Part shown: piece by piece, positions 7,619-14,591 of the stretch | Layout of the letters: each line of letters opens with the position of its first letter | Position numbering within the stretch: position 1 is the first letter of the stretch | DNA from: an uncultured Bacilli bacterium | GTDB taxonomy: Bacteria > Bacillota_I > Bacilli_A > RF39 > UBA660 | DNA: 14,591 nucleotides | Direction of reading: 5' to 3' | Assembly (NCBI GenBank): GCA_947625365.1 | Contig: CANQNZ010000022.1 | Coordinates: 1-14,591, forward strand | The notes under the pieces: model-generated | Databases searched by the model: none | Told to the model about the DNA's origin: nothing | The model's input: the letters and a program-made list of their open reading frames with translations, nothing else | Made by a program: the position numbers and the translations under genes

Positions 7619-7641
7619 CTAAAAGAAAAACTTTCATAATA
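7613..7641 (+). promoter_or_regulatory. Candidate forespore (sigma-G/F type) promoter of spoVAC-AD-AE
   Basis: GCATA (7613-7617) and CATAATA (7635-7641) are 17 bases apart, matching the sigma-G pattern GMATR-N17/18-CATNNTA. GCATA overlaps the end of the sigF coding sequence. In B. subtilis the spoVA genes are sigma-G dependent, so the location fits. A caution is that the predicted start would fall at the ribosome site GGAGG (7647-7651), leaving almost no leader. Confidence 0.45.
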
Positions 7642-7659
7642 AAAATGGAGGTTTTTTAA

Positions 7660-8097
7660 ATGAATAAAAAACAATACGAAAAAATAGTTAAGAAACATAC
7701 TCCTAAAGAGGACCGTTTTATAAATGCTCTATCTGCGTTTATCTTTGGGGGATTATTAGGAGTTTTAGCGGAGGCTATTACCAAGCTTTTGCGAGTTATA
7801 TTTAATTTGACTGTGCTCGATGCCACAGTTTGGATGATGATAGTTTTTATTTTTACGGCTTGCTTATTAACAGCTTTAGGAGTATTTGATAAGTTAACTA
7901 CTTTTTTCAAAGCTGCTATAATTATACCTATTACTGGCTTTGCTCACTCTGTTACAAGTGCCGCCTTAGATTATAAACAAGACGGTTTAATTCAAGGCGT
8001 AGGGTCCAATTGTTTTAAAATGGCTGGCAGTGTAATTTTATATGGAGTTATAAGTGCTTTTATTTTAGTTATAATAGGAGTGATTATTAATGTCTAG
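7660..8097 (+). CDS. spoVAC: Stage V sporulation protein AC
   Basis: The protein has 145 residues, about the family length (about 150). GGAGG lies 8 bases before the ATG. The N-terminus (YEKIVKKHTPKEDR) matches the typical SpoVAC opening, and several membrane segments follow. SpoVAC is part of the inner-membrane SpoVA channel that moves dipicolinic acid with calcium into the forespore and releases it in germination. A mechanosensitive channel role has been reported for the B. subtilis protein. It is the first gene of a tight spoVAC-AD-AE cluster, overlapping spoVAD by 8 bases. Only the clostridial-type three-gene set is present, with no spoVAA, AB or AF. Confidence 0.9.
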   Translation: MNKKQYEKIVKKHTPKEDRFINALSAFIFGGLLGVLAEAITKLLRVIFNLTVLDATVWMMIVFIFTACLLTALGVFDKLTTFFKAAIIIPITGFAHSVTSAALDYKQDGLIQGVGSNCFKMAGSVILYGVISAFILVIIGVIINV

Positions 8098-9061
8098 TAT
8101 TTTATTTAAAAATGTTTATATTAATGATAATGCCATGATAGTTGGACCTTATGAAAAAGCCGGAAAGCTAAATTTTAATAATGCTTTAACTGATTTTTAT
8201 GATAATGAAAAAACTTTTGAGGATGCAGAAATAAAAATGCAAAGTACAGTTTTGGATAAATTACTTTATAATCATAATTTACGTCCTGATGATATTGATG
8301 TAATAGTAGGTGGAGATTTAATGAACCAAATTACAGCAACATCTTACAATTTAAAAGATTATAATATTCCATTTCTAGGAATATATAGTGCCTGTGCTTC
8401 TTTTGCCGAAAGCGTTATCGTAACCGCCAATTTATTAGATACTAGATTTTTTAAAAAAGGTGTTGTAATTACTAGTTCCCATAATTTGACTAGTGAAAAA
8501 CAATTTCGTTTCCCTGTGGAGTATGGGGCACTTAAACCTAAACGCTCTACTTTTACAGCTACGGGAGCAGTGGCCGCTTTACTTACTAATCAGGAAAGTA
8601 ACATAAAAGTAGAAAGTGCAACAATTGGTAAAGTTATCGACTATGGTATAAAAGATACTTTTAATATGGGCGCGGTAATGGCTCCGGCGGCCGCCCGTAC
8701 TATTTTAGACCACTTAAAAGATTTAAAACGAGATATAAATTATTATGATTTAATTTTAACAGGTGATTTAGGAGAAGTAGGAACAAATATTTTAACTGAT
8801 TTTCTTTATCAAAATAATAAAATTAAATTAAAAAATCATTTAGATGCGGGAATGCAAATATATACCGAGGACCAAGAGACATTTGCTGGAGCAAGTGGGC
8901 CGGTCGCTTTACCATTAGTTTTATTTAATAAAATTTTAAATCAAAAAAAATATAAAAAAATCTTAGTTGTAGCAACAGGTTCGTTGCATTCGCCGGTAAT
9001 GTGCAATCAAAAACATACTATTCCGGCTATTGCTCATGCGATTAGTTTGGAGGTAAAATAA
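8090..9061 (+). CDS. spoVAD: Stage V sporulation protein AD
   Basis: The protein has 323 residues, near the usual length (about 338). It starts at ATG 8090 inside the end of spoVAC, with AGGAG upstream, which suggests translational coupling. It has the thiolase/ketoacyl-synthase-like fold of SpoVAD. The segment LGIYSACASFAES holds the Cys (C102) at the position of the thiolase-type nucleophile. Towards the C-terminus TFAGASGPVALPLVLF and the glycine-rich LVVATGSLHSP are typical. SpoVAD is the soluble membrane-associated subunit that binds dipicolinic acid for the SpoVA channel. Confidence 0.92.
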   Translation: MSSILFKNVYINDNAMIVGPYEKAGKLNFNNALTDFYDNEKTFEDAEIKMQSTVLDKLLYNHNLRPDDIDVIVGGDLMNQITATSYNLKDYNIPFLGIYSACASFAESVIVTANLLDTRFFKKGVVITSSHNLTSEKQFRFPVEYGALKPKRSTFTATGAVAALLTNQESNIKVESATIGKVIDYGIKDTFNMGAVMAPAAARTILDHLKDLKRDINYYDLILTGDLGEVGTNILTDFLYQNNKIKLKNHLDAGMQIYTEDQETFAGASGPVALPLVLFNKILNQKKYKKILVVATGSLHSPVMCNQKHTIPAIAHAISLEVK

Positions 9062-9411
9062 TGACTTATTTATATGCATTTTTGTTTGTAGGCTTATTAT
9101 GCTTAATTGCGCAAGTAATAATTGATAATACCTGTTTAACTTTTGGTCATGTAACTAGTATGTTTGTAGTTTTAGGAGCAATTTTAGGTTTCTTTGATAT
9201 ATATGATAAGATTATTGAATTTGCAGGAGCTGGAGCATCCTTACCAATTACTTCTTTTGGTAACCTTTTATACCACGCGGGACTAGATGGATATTTACAA
9301 AATGGAATTTTAGGAATATTTCAAAACATGTTATCCACAACCAGTGCGGGGATAACAGCCACAGTGGTTTTTGCTTTCCTTATGACTTTAATATTTAAAC
9401 CTAAAGATTAA
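9061..9411 (+). CDS. spoVAE: Stage V sporulation protein AE
   Basis: The protein has 116 residues, the same size as SpoVAE/SpoVAEB. Its ATG overlaps the last base of the spoVAD stop codon (TAATG), so translation is probably coupled. It has several membrane segments (about 2-24, 30-48, 60-80 and 93-112) and the family-like stretch GAGASLPITSFGNLLYHAG. It forms part of the SpoVA dipicolinate channel with SpoVAC and SpoVAD. It ends the sporulation block. Confidence 0.9.
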   Translation: MTYLYAFLFVGLLCLIAQVIIDNTCLTFGHVTSMFVVLGAILGFFDIYDKIIEFAGAGASLPITSFGNLLYHAGLDGYLQNGILGIFQNMLSTTSAGITATVVFAFLMTLIFKPKD

Positions 9412-9432
9412 AACTCTTTTGGTTTTTCTTTG
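9397..9432 (+). terminator. Probable terminator after spoVAE
   Basis: An 11-position stem with one T-T mismatch (9397-9407 with 9415-9425) is followed by a broken T run. Its left arm lies in the last codons of spoVAE. The stem is A/T-rich with only three G-C pairs, so it may be leaky into the next genes. Confidence 0.4.
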
Positions 9433-9457
9433 CTTTTATTTATCTTTTTGCTATAAT
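9430..9457 (+). promoter_or_regulatory. Extended -10 promoter before the 9484 gene
   Basis: TTGCTT (9430-9435) and TATAAT (9452-9457) are 16 bases apart. TG at 9449-9450 gives an extended -10 (TGCTATAAT). Transcription would start near 9464, about 20 bases before the ATG. It should serve the 9484 gene and, by close spacing, scpA and scpB. Confidence 0.7.
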
Positions 9458-9483
9458 AAAAAGGAAGAATGAAGGGATAAATA

Positions 9484-10485
9484 ATGGAAGAAAAAAAAGA
9501 AGAAGTAAAACAAAATGCGGAAGTAGAAACAGGAAATGAAGCAAATAATAAAACTGATACTGCACCGGAAAAGCCACAAATAAACATGGATGCCCAAGTT
9601 ATAGGGGAACTAGAAACAGAAAAACAAAAAGGCGTTTTTGGTTTAATTATATTTTTTGTCATTTTAATTGGTGTAACTTTTGGTCTTCCATATATTAAAG
9701 AATATTTGGATAAACGCAATGCTCCAGTACAAGATAATACTCCACAAGAAAAAACGGAAAATAGTAATGAACAAATTCCTGAAGAAGAGGAGATAGTTTA
9801 TTATGAAATCGGGACAGATACAACCTTTGACTTTAATGATTTAAACTTTTCGGCTTTGAATAAAGAAAATAGTGATGATTTTTATTTAAGTTTAACTGTT
9901 TCTAATACTGGGAAACAAGAAGTTAATTTAAATGAGGGATATTTTATTGAGTTATATACTAGTGAAAAAACATTAATTGAAAGAGTTAAAGTAGTCAGTA
10001 ACAAAACTATATCTTCGGAAGAAAAAATGGATTTAAAATTACCTATAAGTGAAAATGCTTTTAATAATGCTACTTTACTTACAATTGATGAAAAAACAGC
10101 AGAAGATTATCCCGAAGTAACTTTAAATAACGTAGAAAATGATTTAGATGTTCTTTCTTGTACAAATAATGGAAGTTCTATTAAATATTATTTTAAAGAT
10201 GATAAGCTTCAGAAAATTAGTGATATATATGAATATACTAATACTGATGCTACTAAATATAGTGAAACTTTAAGAGAATATACAAGTAGAGCAGCAAGTT
10301 TAAATAATAATGAAGGTGTAACTTCTAATATTGTTGATACATCTAGTTCATTTACGATGAATACCCAAATTGATTTAGAAAAAGCTAATGTTAAAAATTT
10401 AAATAATAATTATTATTTTGCTAAAGATACGGCGGCAAAAACAGTTAAGTTTGAAATGGAAGCAATGCGTTTTACTTGTAATTAA
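9484..10485 (+). CDS. Unrecognised single-pass membrane protein with Ig-like domain
   Basis: The protein has 333 residues; an AAGGGATAA site precedes the ATG. I do not recognise the gene. Residues 1-50 are charged and look disordered. One membrane helix lies at about 51-71 (VFGLIIFFVILIGVTFG), with the larger part probably outside. Residues about 72-105 are an acidic linker. Residues about 110-205 look like a beta-sandwich of the FxLYD/Ig-like type (LSLTVSNTGKQEVNL). The rest (about 210-333) is mixed and contains two cysteines that could form a disulphide. scpA starts 16 bases downstream without a terminator, so it is co-transcribed with the condensin genes. A cell-envelope role is a guess. 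Confidence 0.7.
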   Translation: MEEKKEEVKQNAEVETGNEANNKTDTAPEKPQINMDAQVIGELETEKQKGVFGLIIFFVILIGVTFGLPYIKEYLDKRNAPVQDNTPQEKTENSNEQIPEEEEIVYYEIGTDTTFDFNDLNFSALNKENSDDFYLSLTVSNTGKQEVNLNEGYFIELYTSEKTLIERVKVVSNKTISSEEKMDLKLPISENAFNNATLLTIDEKTAEDYPEVTLNNVENDLDVLSCTNNGSSIKYYFKDDKLQKISDIYEYTNTDATKYSETLREYTSRAASLNNNEGVTSNIVDTSSSFTMNTQIDLEKANVKNLNNNYYFAKDTAAKTVKFEMEAMRFTCN

Positions 10486-10501
10486 TAGGAAGTGATGCCA
10501 G

Positions 10502-11215
10502 TTGAATTTTCATATAAATGATTTTGAAGGGCCGTTAGACTTACTTTTACATTTAGTTAAGAAAGAAAAAATGGATATATATGAGATTGAAATATCCAAA
10601 ATTATTGAAGAATACTTAGATATTATTCATAAAATGCAAAATTTGAATATTGATTTTGCTAGTTCTTATTTGGTAATGGCTGCTGAATTATTACATTTAA
10701 AAAGTAAACTATTATTAAATCAAAGTTATGATGATGAAGAGGAAGAATATGAGTTTGCGAACGAAGATGATTTAAAAAATAAATTAATTGAATATCAAAT
10801 GTATAAAGATATTACGGAAGATTTTAAATTATTAAGTGAAAAACGCAGTGAAGTTTACACTAAAGGGCCGTCTAATATTAGTGAATATAATGAAAATAAT
10901 GTGTTAAATAATAATGATATAACTTTAGAAGACTTAATTAATGCTTTTTTAGAGTTTAAAAAAAGAGAAGAGCAAAATAAACCTATTGATACTAAAATTG
11001 CACGTAAAGAACTAAGTGTTAAAGAAAGGGTATCGACAATTAGAAAGTTATTAGCTAAAAAAGCAAAACTTAATTTTAAAGAATTATTTGATGATTTTAG
11101 TAAAGAATACGTAGTTGTTACTTTTCTTTCCATATTAGATATGAGTAAAAATAAAGAAATTATTTTAACTCAAGAGGGTAATTTTAAAGATATAGTAATT
11201 GAGAAAAGAGTGTAA
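10502..11215 (+). CDS. scpA: Segregation and condensation protein A (kleisin)
   Basis: The protein has 237 residues. The start is TTG at 10502 with GGAAGTGA 7 bases upstream; the nearby ATG at 10495 is in another frame. The opening FEGPLDLLLHLVKKEKMDIYEIEI is the classical ScpA N-terminal helix bundle that binds the SMC neck. A variable acidic middle (about 80-150) is followed by the C-terminal winged helix that binds the SMC head. ScpA bridges the SMC dimer and recruits ScpB in chromosome compaction and segregation. scpB follows after 2 bases, the usual arrangement. Confidence 0.93.
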   Translation: MNFHINDFEGPLDLLLHLVKKEKMDIYEIEISKIIEEYLDIIHKMQNLNIDFASSYLVMAAELLHLKSKLLLNQSYDDEEEEYEFANEDDLKNKLIEYQMYKDITEDFKLLSEKRSEVYTKGPSNISEYNENNVLNNNDITLEDLINAFLEFKKREEQNKPIDTKIARKELSVKERVSTIRKLLAKKAKLNFKELFDDFSKEYVVVTFLSILDMSKNKEIILTQEGNFKDIVIEKRV

Positions 11216-11217
11216 TT

Positions 11218-11781
11218 ATGAATTTGTTAGGAGTTTTGGAAGGAATTTTATTTGTAGTGGGCGAAGAAGGAATAACTTTAAAAGCCTTGAGCGAAATACT
11301 AGAAAAAGATACGGAAGAAGTAAAAAAATTATTATTAGAGTTAAAGCATACTTATGAAGATGATAAAAGAGGAATTAGAATTAGTTATCTAGGAGATGCT
11401 TTTAAATTAACTACTAAAAAAGAACATAAAGATTATTATCAAAAACTAATTGAAAATCCTGAAAATAATATGCTTTCGCAGGCGGCTTTAGAAACATTAG
11501 CTATTGTGGCTTATAATCAACCTATTACGCGCATTGAAGTAGATGAAATAAGAGGCATATCTTCATCTTTTATGATAAGAAAATTAGTGGCTAAAAATTT
11601 ATTAAAAGAAGTAGGTAAATCAACCATGCCTGGAAGACCTAATCTTTATGGAACAACTAGTGATTTTTTAGATTTTTTTGGGCTTGCTAGTATTAATGAT
11701 TTACCAAAATTACCTCAGGTAGGCGAGCCAAAAAAGGAAGAGCAAGATTTATTTACTTCTATATATAAAGAAGAAAAATAA
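11218..11781 (+). CDS. scpB: Segregation and condensation protein B
   Basis: The protein has 187 residues (family about 190-200). Its ATG lies 2 bases after the scpA stop, with the ribosome site inside the scpA end (GAGAAAAGAG). It shows two winged-helix domains. The second contains the family signature LETLAIVAYNQPITRIEVDEIRG (about 96-118) and GRPNLYGTT. ScpB dimers bind ScpA and stabilise the SMC-ScpAB complex. No clear terminator follows. The next unit has its own strong promoter. Confidence 0.93.
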   Translation: MNLLGVLEGILFVVGEEGITLKALSEILEKDTEEVKKLLLELKHTYEDDKRGIRISYLGDAFKLTTKKEHKDYYQKLIENPENNMLSQAALETLAIVAYNQPITRIEVDEIRGISSSFMIRKLVAKNLLKEVGKSTMPGRPNLYGTTSDFLDFFGLASINDLPKLPQVGEPKKEEQDLFTSIYKEEK

Positions 11782-11830
11782 AATTTTAAAAGAGGTATAA
11801 AATTTAAAAATAATCATAGAATATAGGTAA

Positions 11831-11859
11831 TTGACATAAAAAAATCCTTATGTTAATAT
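11831..11859 (+). promoter_or_regulatory. Strong sigma-A promoter of the aspS-gatCA operon
   Basis: A perfect TTGACA (11831-11836), a 17-base spacer and TAATAT (11854-11859) with an extended TG at 11851-11852 make this the best promoter in the window. Transcription should start near 11866, just before the T-box leader. Confidence 0.85.
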
Positions 11860-11867
11860 ATATTTGA

Positions 11868-12107
11868 TTTAAAAAACATTGATGAGGAAAAGTAATATTA
11901 AGTTAACTTAAAAGAGAGCTCTAGCTGGTGAAAAAGAGTATGTTTAACTAATATGAAAGAACACCTTGGAGTTGGTTTTTTGAAAAAATAAAGTAGGAAA
12001 GCCCGCAGATTAAAAGCGTTATTTTAATGAAGGCCAAGCAATTGGTAAATTTGGGTGGTACCACGAAGTTTTTTCGTCCCTTACAGGATGGAAAAGCTTT
12101 TTTATTT
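11868..12107 (+). promoter_or_regulatory. T-box riboswitch with overlapping Glu/Asn specifier
   Basis: Stem I is clear. AGTA (11891-11894) faces GAAA (11955-11958) as the loop E motif. The stem above pairs 11895-11906 with 11944-11954, with one bulged A. AGAGA (11913-11917) and the GGTG loop (11927-11930) fit the tRNA-elbow platform. Below the loop GAGG (11884-11887) pairs with CCTT. The specifier position reads GAAC then A (11959-11963), giving GAA (Glu) or AAC (Asn) and no Asp codon. The T-box GGGTGGTACCACG is at 12053-12065. The antiterminator pairs GGG with CCC (12078-12080) around the TGGT bulge, plus ACGAA/TTCGT. The alternative is the terminator at 12066-12107. Uncharged tRNA should switch transcription on. 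Confidence 0.92.
12066..12107 (+). terminator. Regulated terminator of the T-box leader
   Basis: A 14-bp stem (12066-12079 with 12086-12099, including three G-T pairs) with a CTTACA loop runs into a T tract (12098-12107). It uses bases 12066-12080 that the antiterminator also needs, so the two folds exclude each other. Confidence 0.88.
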
Positions 12108-12125
12108 GAAAGAGAGGAAAAGATT

Positions 12126-13880
12126 ATGAAAGCAAATAAGTATCGTACACATACGTGTGGACAATTAACTGTCAGTGATTTAGGAAAAGAGGTAACTTTA
12201 TCTGGTTTTGTTTCAACTATTCGTGACCATGGTGGGGTAATGTTTATTGACCTTCGAGATGAAGAGGGCACAACGCAAGTAGTAGTTCATGATGAAGCTA
12301 TGCTTTCCCATGTTAGTAAAGAGTGTGTTATCAAAGTAAGTGGAGAAGTTATCCGTCGTGATGAAGAAACAGTCAACAAGAAAATTAAAACTGGTGAAAT
12401 CGAAATTATGTGTAAAGAATTAGAGGTTTTATCCGAAAAAGTAGAGAATTTACCATTTGAAATTGAAGAGTCTAATAAGACTAATGAAGAAGTGCGTCTT
12501 AAATATCGTTATTTAGATATGCGTAATGAAAAAGTAAGAGCTAATATGAATTTACGTAGTGAAATTTTACATTTTTTACGAAATAAAATGTATGATTTAG
12601 GCTTTTTAGAAATCCAAACCCCAATTTTAACTGTATCTTCTCCAGAAGGAGCTAGAGACTTTGTCGTTCCATCACGTAAATTTAAAGGAAAATTTTATGC
12701 TTTACCTCAAGCTCCCCAAATTTATAAAGAATTATTAATGGTTGGAGGAGTAGATAAATATTTTCAAATTGCCCCATGTTTTAGAGATGAAGATACCAGA
12801 CGTGACCGTACTTTAGAATTTTATCAACTAGATTTAGAAATGAGTTATGTATGTGAAGAAGATGTTTTAGAAGTTGGCGAAGAAATTTTCTATGATACTT
12901 TTACAAAATTTTCTAACAAAGAAGTATCACCTCGACCTTTTAGAAGAATTTCTTTTCAGGAAGCCATGGAAAAATATGGAACGGATAAACCTGATTTACG
13001 AAATCCTTTAATTATTGAAGATGCTACAGAAACTTTAAAAAATACCTCATTTAATCCTTTTAAAAATAGTACTATTAAAGTTATTGTAGTAGATGATATC
13101 GGCCATAACTCAAATAGTTGGTTTAACGAAGTAGTTGATTTTGCTTCATCAATTGGTATGCCTGGTATAGGTTATATTACTTTACAAGAGGATGGCAGCC
13201 TTAAAGGACCTATTGACAAATTTTTGACTGAAAAAGAGCGTCAAGAGTTAATTACTAAATTTAATATGAAAAAAGATAGTGTTATGTTCTTTATTGCTAA
13301 TAAAAAGAAAAATCATGCGCAAAAGTTTGCTGGTCTAATTCGAGATGAGTTAGGACGTAAATTAAATTTAATTGATAATAATAAATTAGAATTATGTATT
13401 ATTAATGATTTTCCAATGTTTGAGTATGATGAGAAAACTAAAAAATATGAATTTTGTCATAATCCTTTTTCTCTTCCTCATAATGGTATTGCTGATTATG
13501 ATAAGGAAAATTTAGATGATATCTTAGCTTATCAATATGATTTTGTTTGTAATGGTAATGAGATAGCTTCTGGAGCAATTCGTAATACTGATTTGAAATC
13601 ATTAGTTAAAGGCTTTGAAAAAGTAGGTTATAATAAAGATGAAGTAGAAAAAAGATTTAATAGCTTATTTACAGCCTTTAAATATGGAGTTCCCCCTCAT
13701 GGAGGAATGGCCCCTGGAATAGATAGAATTATTATGTTAATAAAAGATGAACCTAATTTAAGAGAAGTTCAAGCTTTCCCAGTAAGTGCTTCTGGAGCTG
13801 ATTTAATGATGGGCTCACCAAGTGTTTTACAGGAAGAACAATTAGAAGAATTAGGATTAGAAATCATAAAGGAGGATTAA
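12126..13880 (+). CDS. aspS: Aspartyl-tRNA synthetase, probably non-discriminating
   Basis: The protein has 584 residues, the normal bacterial length (about 590). The ATG at 12126 was chosen because it follows GAGAGGAAAAG and matches the family N-terminus; the frame is open back to 12027 but that stretch is the T-box leader. The order is an N-terminal anticodon-binding OB fold (about 1-105), a class II catalytic core and a bacterial GAD insertion (about 310-420). Motif 1 is at about 159, motif 2 (CFRDEDTRRDR) at about 218 and motif 3 (GMAPGIDR) at about 525. In the OB fold RDHGG has His at position 35, the residue found in non-discriminating AspRS such as that of Pseudomonas aeruginosa; Escherichia coli has Leu. 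Such enzymes charge both tRNA(Asp) and tRNA(Asn) with Asp. The gatC-gatA genes directly downstream fit this. Confidence 0.95.
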   Translation: MKANKYRTHTCGQLTVSDLGKEVTLSGFVSTIRDHGGVMFIDLRDEEGTTQVVVHDEAMLSHVSKECVIKVSGEVIRRDEETVNKKIKTGEIEIMCKELEVLSEKVENLPFEIEESNKTNEEVRLKYRYLDMRNEKVRANMNLRSEILHFLRNKMYDLGFLEIQTPILTVSSPEGARDFVVPSRKFKGKFYALPQAPQIYKELLMVGGVDKYFQIAPCFRDEDTRRDRTLEFYQLDLEMSYVCEEDVLEVGEEIFYDTFTKFSNKEVSPRPFRRISFQEAMEKYGTDKPDLRNPLIIEDATETLKNTSFNPFKNSTIKVIVVDDIGHNSNSWFNEVVDFASSIGMPGIGYITLQEDGSLKGPIDKFLTEKERQELITKFNMKKDSVMFFIANKKKNHAQKFAGLIRDELGRKLNLIDNNKLELCIINDFPMFEYDEKTKKYEFCHNPFSLPHNGIADYDKENLDDILAYQYDFVCNGNEIASGAIRNTDLKSLVKGFEKVGYNKDEVEKRFNSLFTAFKYGVPPHGGMAPGIDRIIMLIKDEPNLREVQAFPVSASGADLMMGSPSVLQEEQLEELGLEIIKED

Positions 13881-13881
13881 C

Positions 13882-14184
13882 GTGAGTAGTAAGTTTACTA
13901 AAGAAATGGTTGACGATTACGCTGATAAACTGTTAATAGGTTTAACCGAAGAAGAAAATGCTTCTGTTTTAGCTGAATTTGAAGTAATTGATGAAACTAT
14001 TAATACTATAAATCAAATAGATAATATTGCTAAGGTAGAGCCAATGACTCATTGCTTAGATGATTTTGAATATGAACTTAGAGAAGATGAGCCAGAAGAA
14101 AGCTGTGCTTTAGAAGATATTTTAAAAAATTGTGATGTGACTAATGGTCGTGAAGTAGAAGTGCCAAAGGTGGTGGGAGAATGA
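13882..14184 (+). CDS. gatC: Asp/Glu-tRNA amidotransferase subunit C
   Basis: The protein has 100 residues, the usual size. It starts at GTG 13882, one base after the aspS stop, with a strong AAAGGAGG site inside the aspS end. The pattern VEPMTHCLDDFEYELREDEPEES followed by the closing VPKVVGE is the GatC signature (V-P-x-x-H ... LREDxxxxS ... VPKVV). GatC is a small belt-like subunit that holds GatA and GatB together. GatCAB converts Asp-tRNA(Asn) to Asn-tRNA and Glu-tRNA(Gln) to Gln-tRNA. It overlaps gatA by 4 bases (ATGA). Confidence 0.92.
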   Translation: MSSKFTKEMVDDYADKLLIGLTEEENASVLAEFEVIDETINTINQIDNIAKVEPMTHCLDDFEYELREDEPEESCALEDILKNCDVTNGREVEVPKVVGE

Positions 14185-14591
14185 AATACATGAATAAATC
14201 AATTGAAGAACTTCATGATATACTTATAAATGGTGAAGTTACTTCTGAGCAATTAGTTAAAGAGTCTCTAGAATTATCTCATAAACTTCAGGATGAGTGT
14301 AATGCCTTTGTTACTATTTTAGATGATGCCAAAGGAGGAAAAGTAACTGATAATCTTTTGTCAGGTATTCCTTGTGGCCTTAAAGATAATTATTCTACTA
14401 AAGATATTTTATCTACTGGTTCATCTAATACTCTTAAAGATTATGTTCCCTTTTTTGATGCTACAGCTGTTAGTAAATTAAAAGAAGCGGGGGCAGTGTT
14501 TGTTAATAAAACCGTAATGGATGAATTTGGTATGGGAGGAACAGGAACAACTGGACATACAGGAACTGTTTTAAATCCTTGGGATAAATCT
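14181..14591 (+). CDS. gatA: Asp/Glu-tRNA amidotransferase subunit A, 5' part (cut by window end)
   Basis: An open frame of 137 codons runs off the right edge. The ATG at 14181 overlaps the gatC stop (ATGA), with GGTGGGAG upstream; a second ATG at 14190 is possible. The N-terminus (SIEELHDILINGEVTSEQLVKE) and SGIPCGLKDNYSTKDILSTGSS are typical of GatA, the amidase that frees ammonia from glutamine. Lys68 in GLKDN is the Lys of the Ser-cisSer-Lys triad; both serines lie beyond the window. GMGGTGTTGHTGTVLNPWD is the region just before the serine loop. gatB is expected downstream. Confidence 0.93.
   Translation, partial: MKYMNKSIEELHDILINGEVTSEQLVKESLELSHKLQDECNAFVTILDDAKGGKVTDNLLSGIPCGLKDNYSTKDILSTGSSNTLKDYVPFFDATAVSKLKEAGAVFVNKTVMDEFGMGGTGTTGHTGTVLNPWDKS

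Noticed and set aside
11781..11805. AT-only inverted repeat after scpB as a terminator
   Set aside because: The 8-bp stem has no G-C pair and is followed by A, not T; too weak to call.
12027..12125. 33-codon N-terminal extension of AspRS
   Set aside because: The frame is open, but this DNA is the T-box antiterminator and terminator, and the family N-terminus with a good ribosome site begins at 12126.
1..14591. DGR reverse transcriptase, template repeat, CRISPR array, tRNA or rRNA genes, insertion sequences
   Set aside because: I looked for these on both strands. No frame shows reverse transcriptase or transposase motifs, no second copy of the NNY segment was seen, and no regular repeat-spacer array or tRNA cloverleaf was recognised.

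Overview
The window is AT-rich, double-stranded chromosomal DNA from a low-GC Bacillota. TGA serves as a stop (for example at the end of gatC), so this is the standard bacterial code and not a Mollicutes code. Forespore genes (a sigma-F type factor and spoVAC-AD-AE), Gram-positive Shine-Dalgarno sequences, a T-box leader and a camelysin/TasA-like surface protein together suggest an endospore-forming or formerly sporulating gut-type Bacilli/Erysipelotrichia-like lineage. The exact taxon cannot be fixed from the window.

Layout, left to right. (1) 1-2179: a minus-strand TIGR01212/YtqA-like radical SAM protein with its own sigma-A promoter and terminator, divergent from an MFS-type permease. (2) 2213-4694: a cytoplasmic GH31 alpha-glycosidase as a monocistronic unit with promoter and terminator. 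(3) 4802-6534: a membrane-anchored surface protein with a camelysin/TasA-like N-terminal part. Its C-terminus has the base signature of a diversity-generating retroelement (DGR) variable region; no reverse transcriptase or template repeat lies in the window. (4) 6616-9411: spoIIAA-like gene, sigma-F type gene, spoVAC, spoVAD, spoVAE. This is the classical order except that spoIIAB is missing and the SpoIIAA-like protein lacks the phosphorylatable serine. (5) 9484-11781: an unrecognised membrane-anchored protein followed by scpA and scpB (condensin loading). (6) 11831-14591: a strong promoter, a full T-box riboswitch, then aspS, gatC and the start of gatA.

How the genes work together. Block 6 reads as one system for making Asn-tRNA (and perhaps Gln-tRNA) by the indirect route. 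An AspRS with a residue typical of non-discriminating enzymes would make Asp-tRNA(Asn), and GatCAB would amidate it. The leader's specifier loop carries GAAC, which contains an Asn codon (AAC) and a Glu codon (GAA) shifted by one base, and no Asp codon. Block 4 suggests that early forespore sigma control has been rewired, since the kinase/anti-sigma gene and its target serine are both absent. The strongest observations are the DGR-type variable tail, the spoIIAB-less sigF operon and the two-codon T-box.
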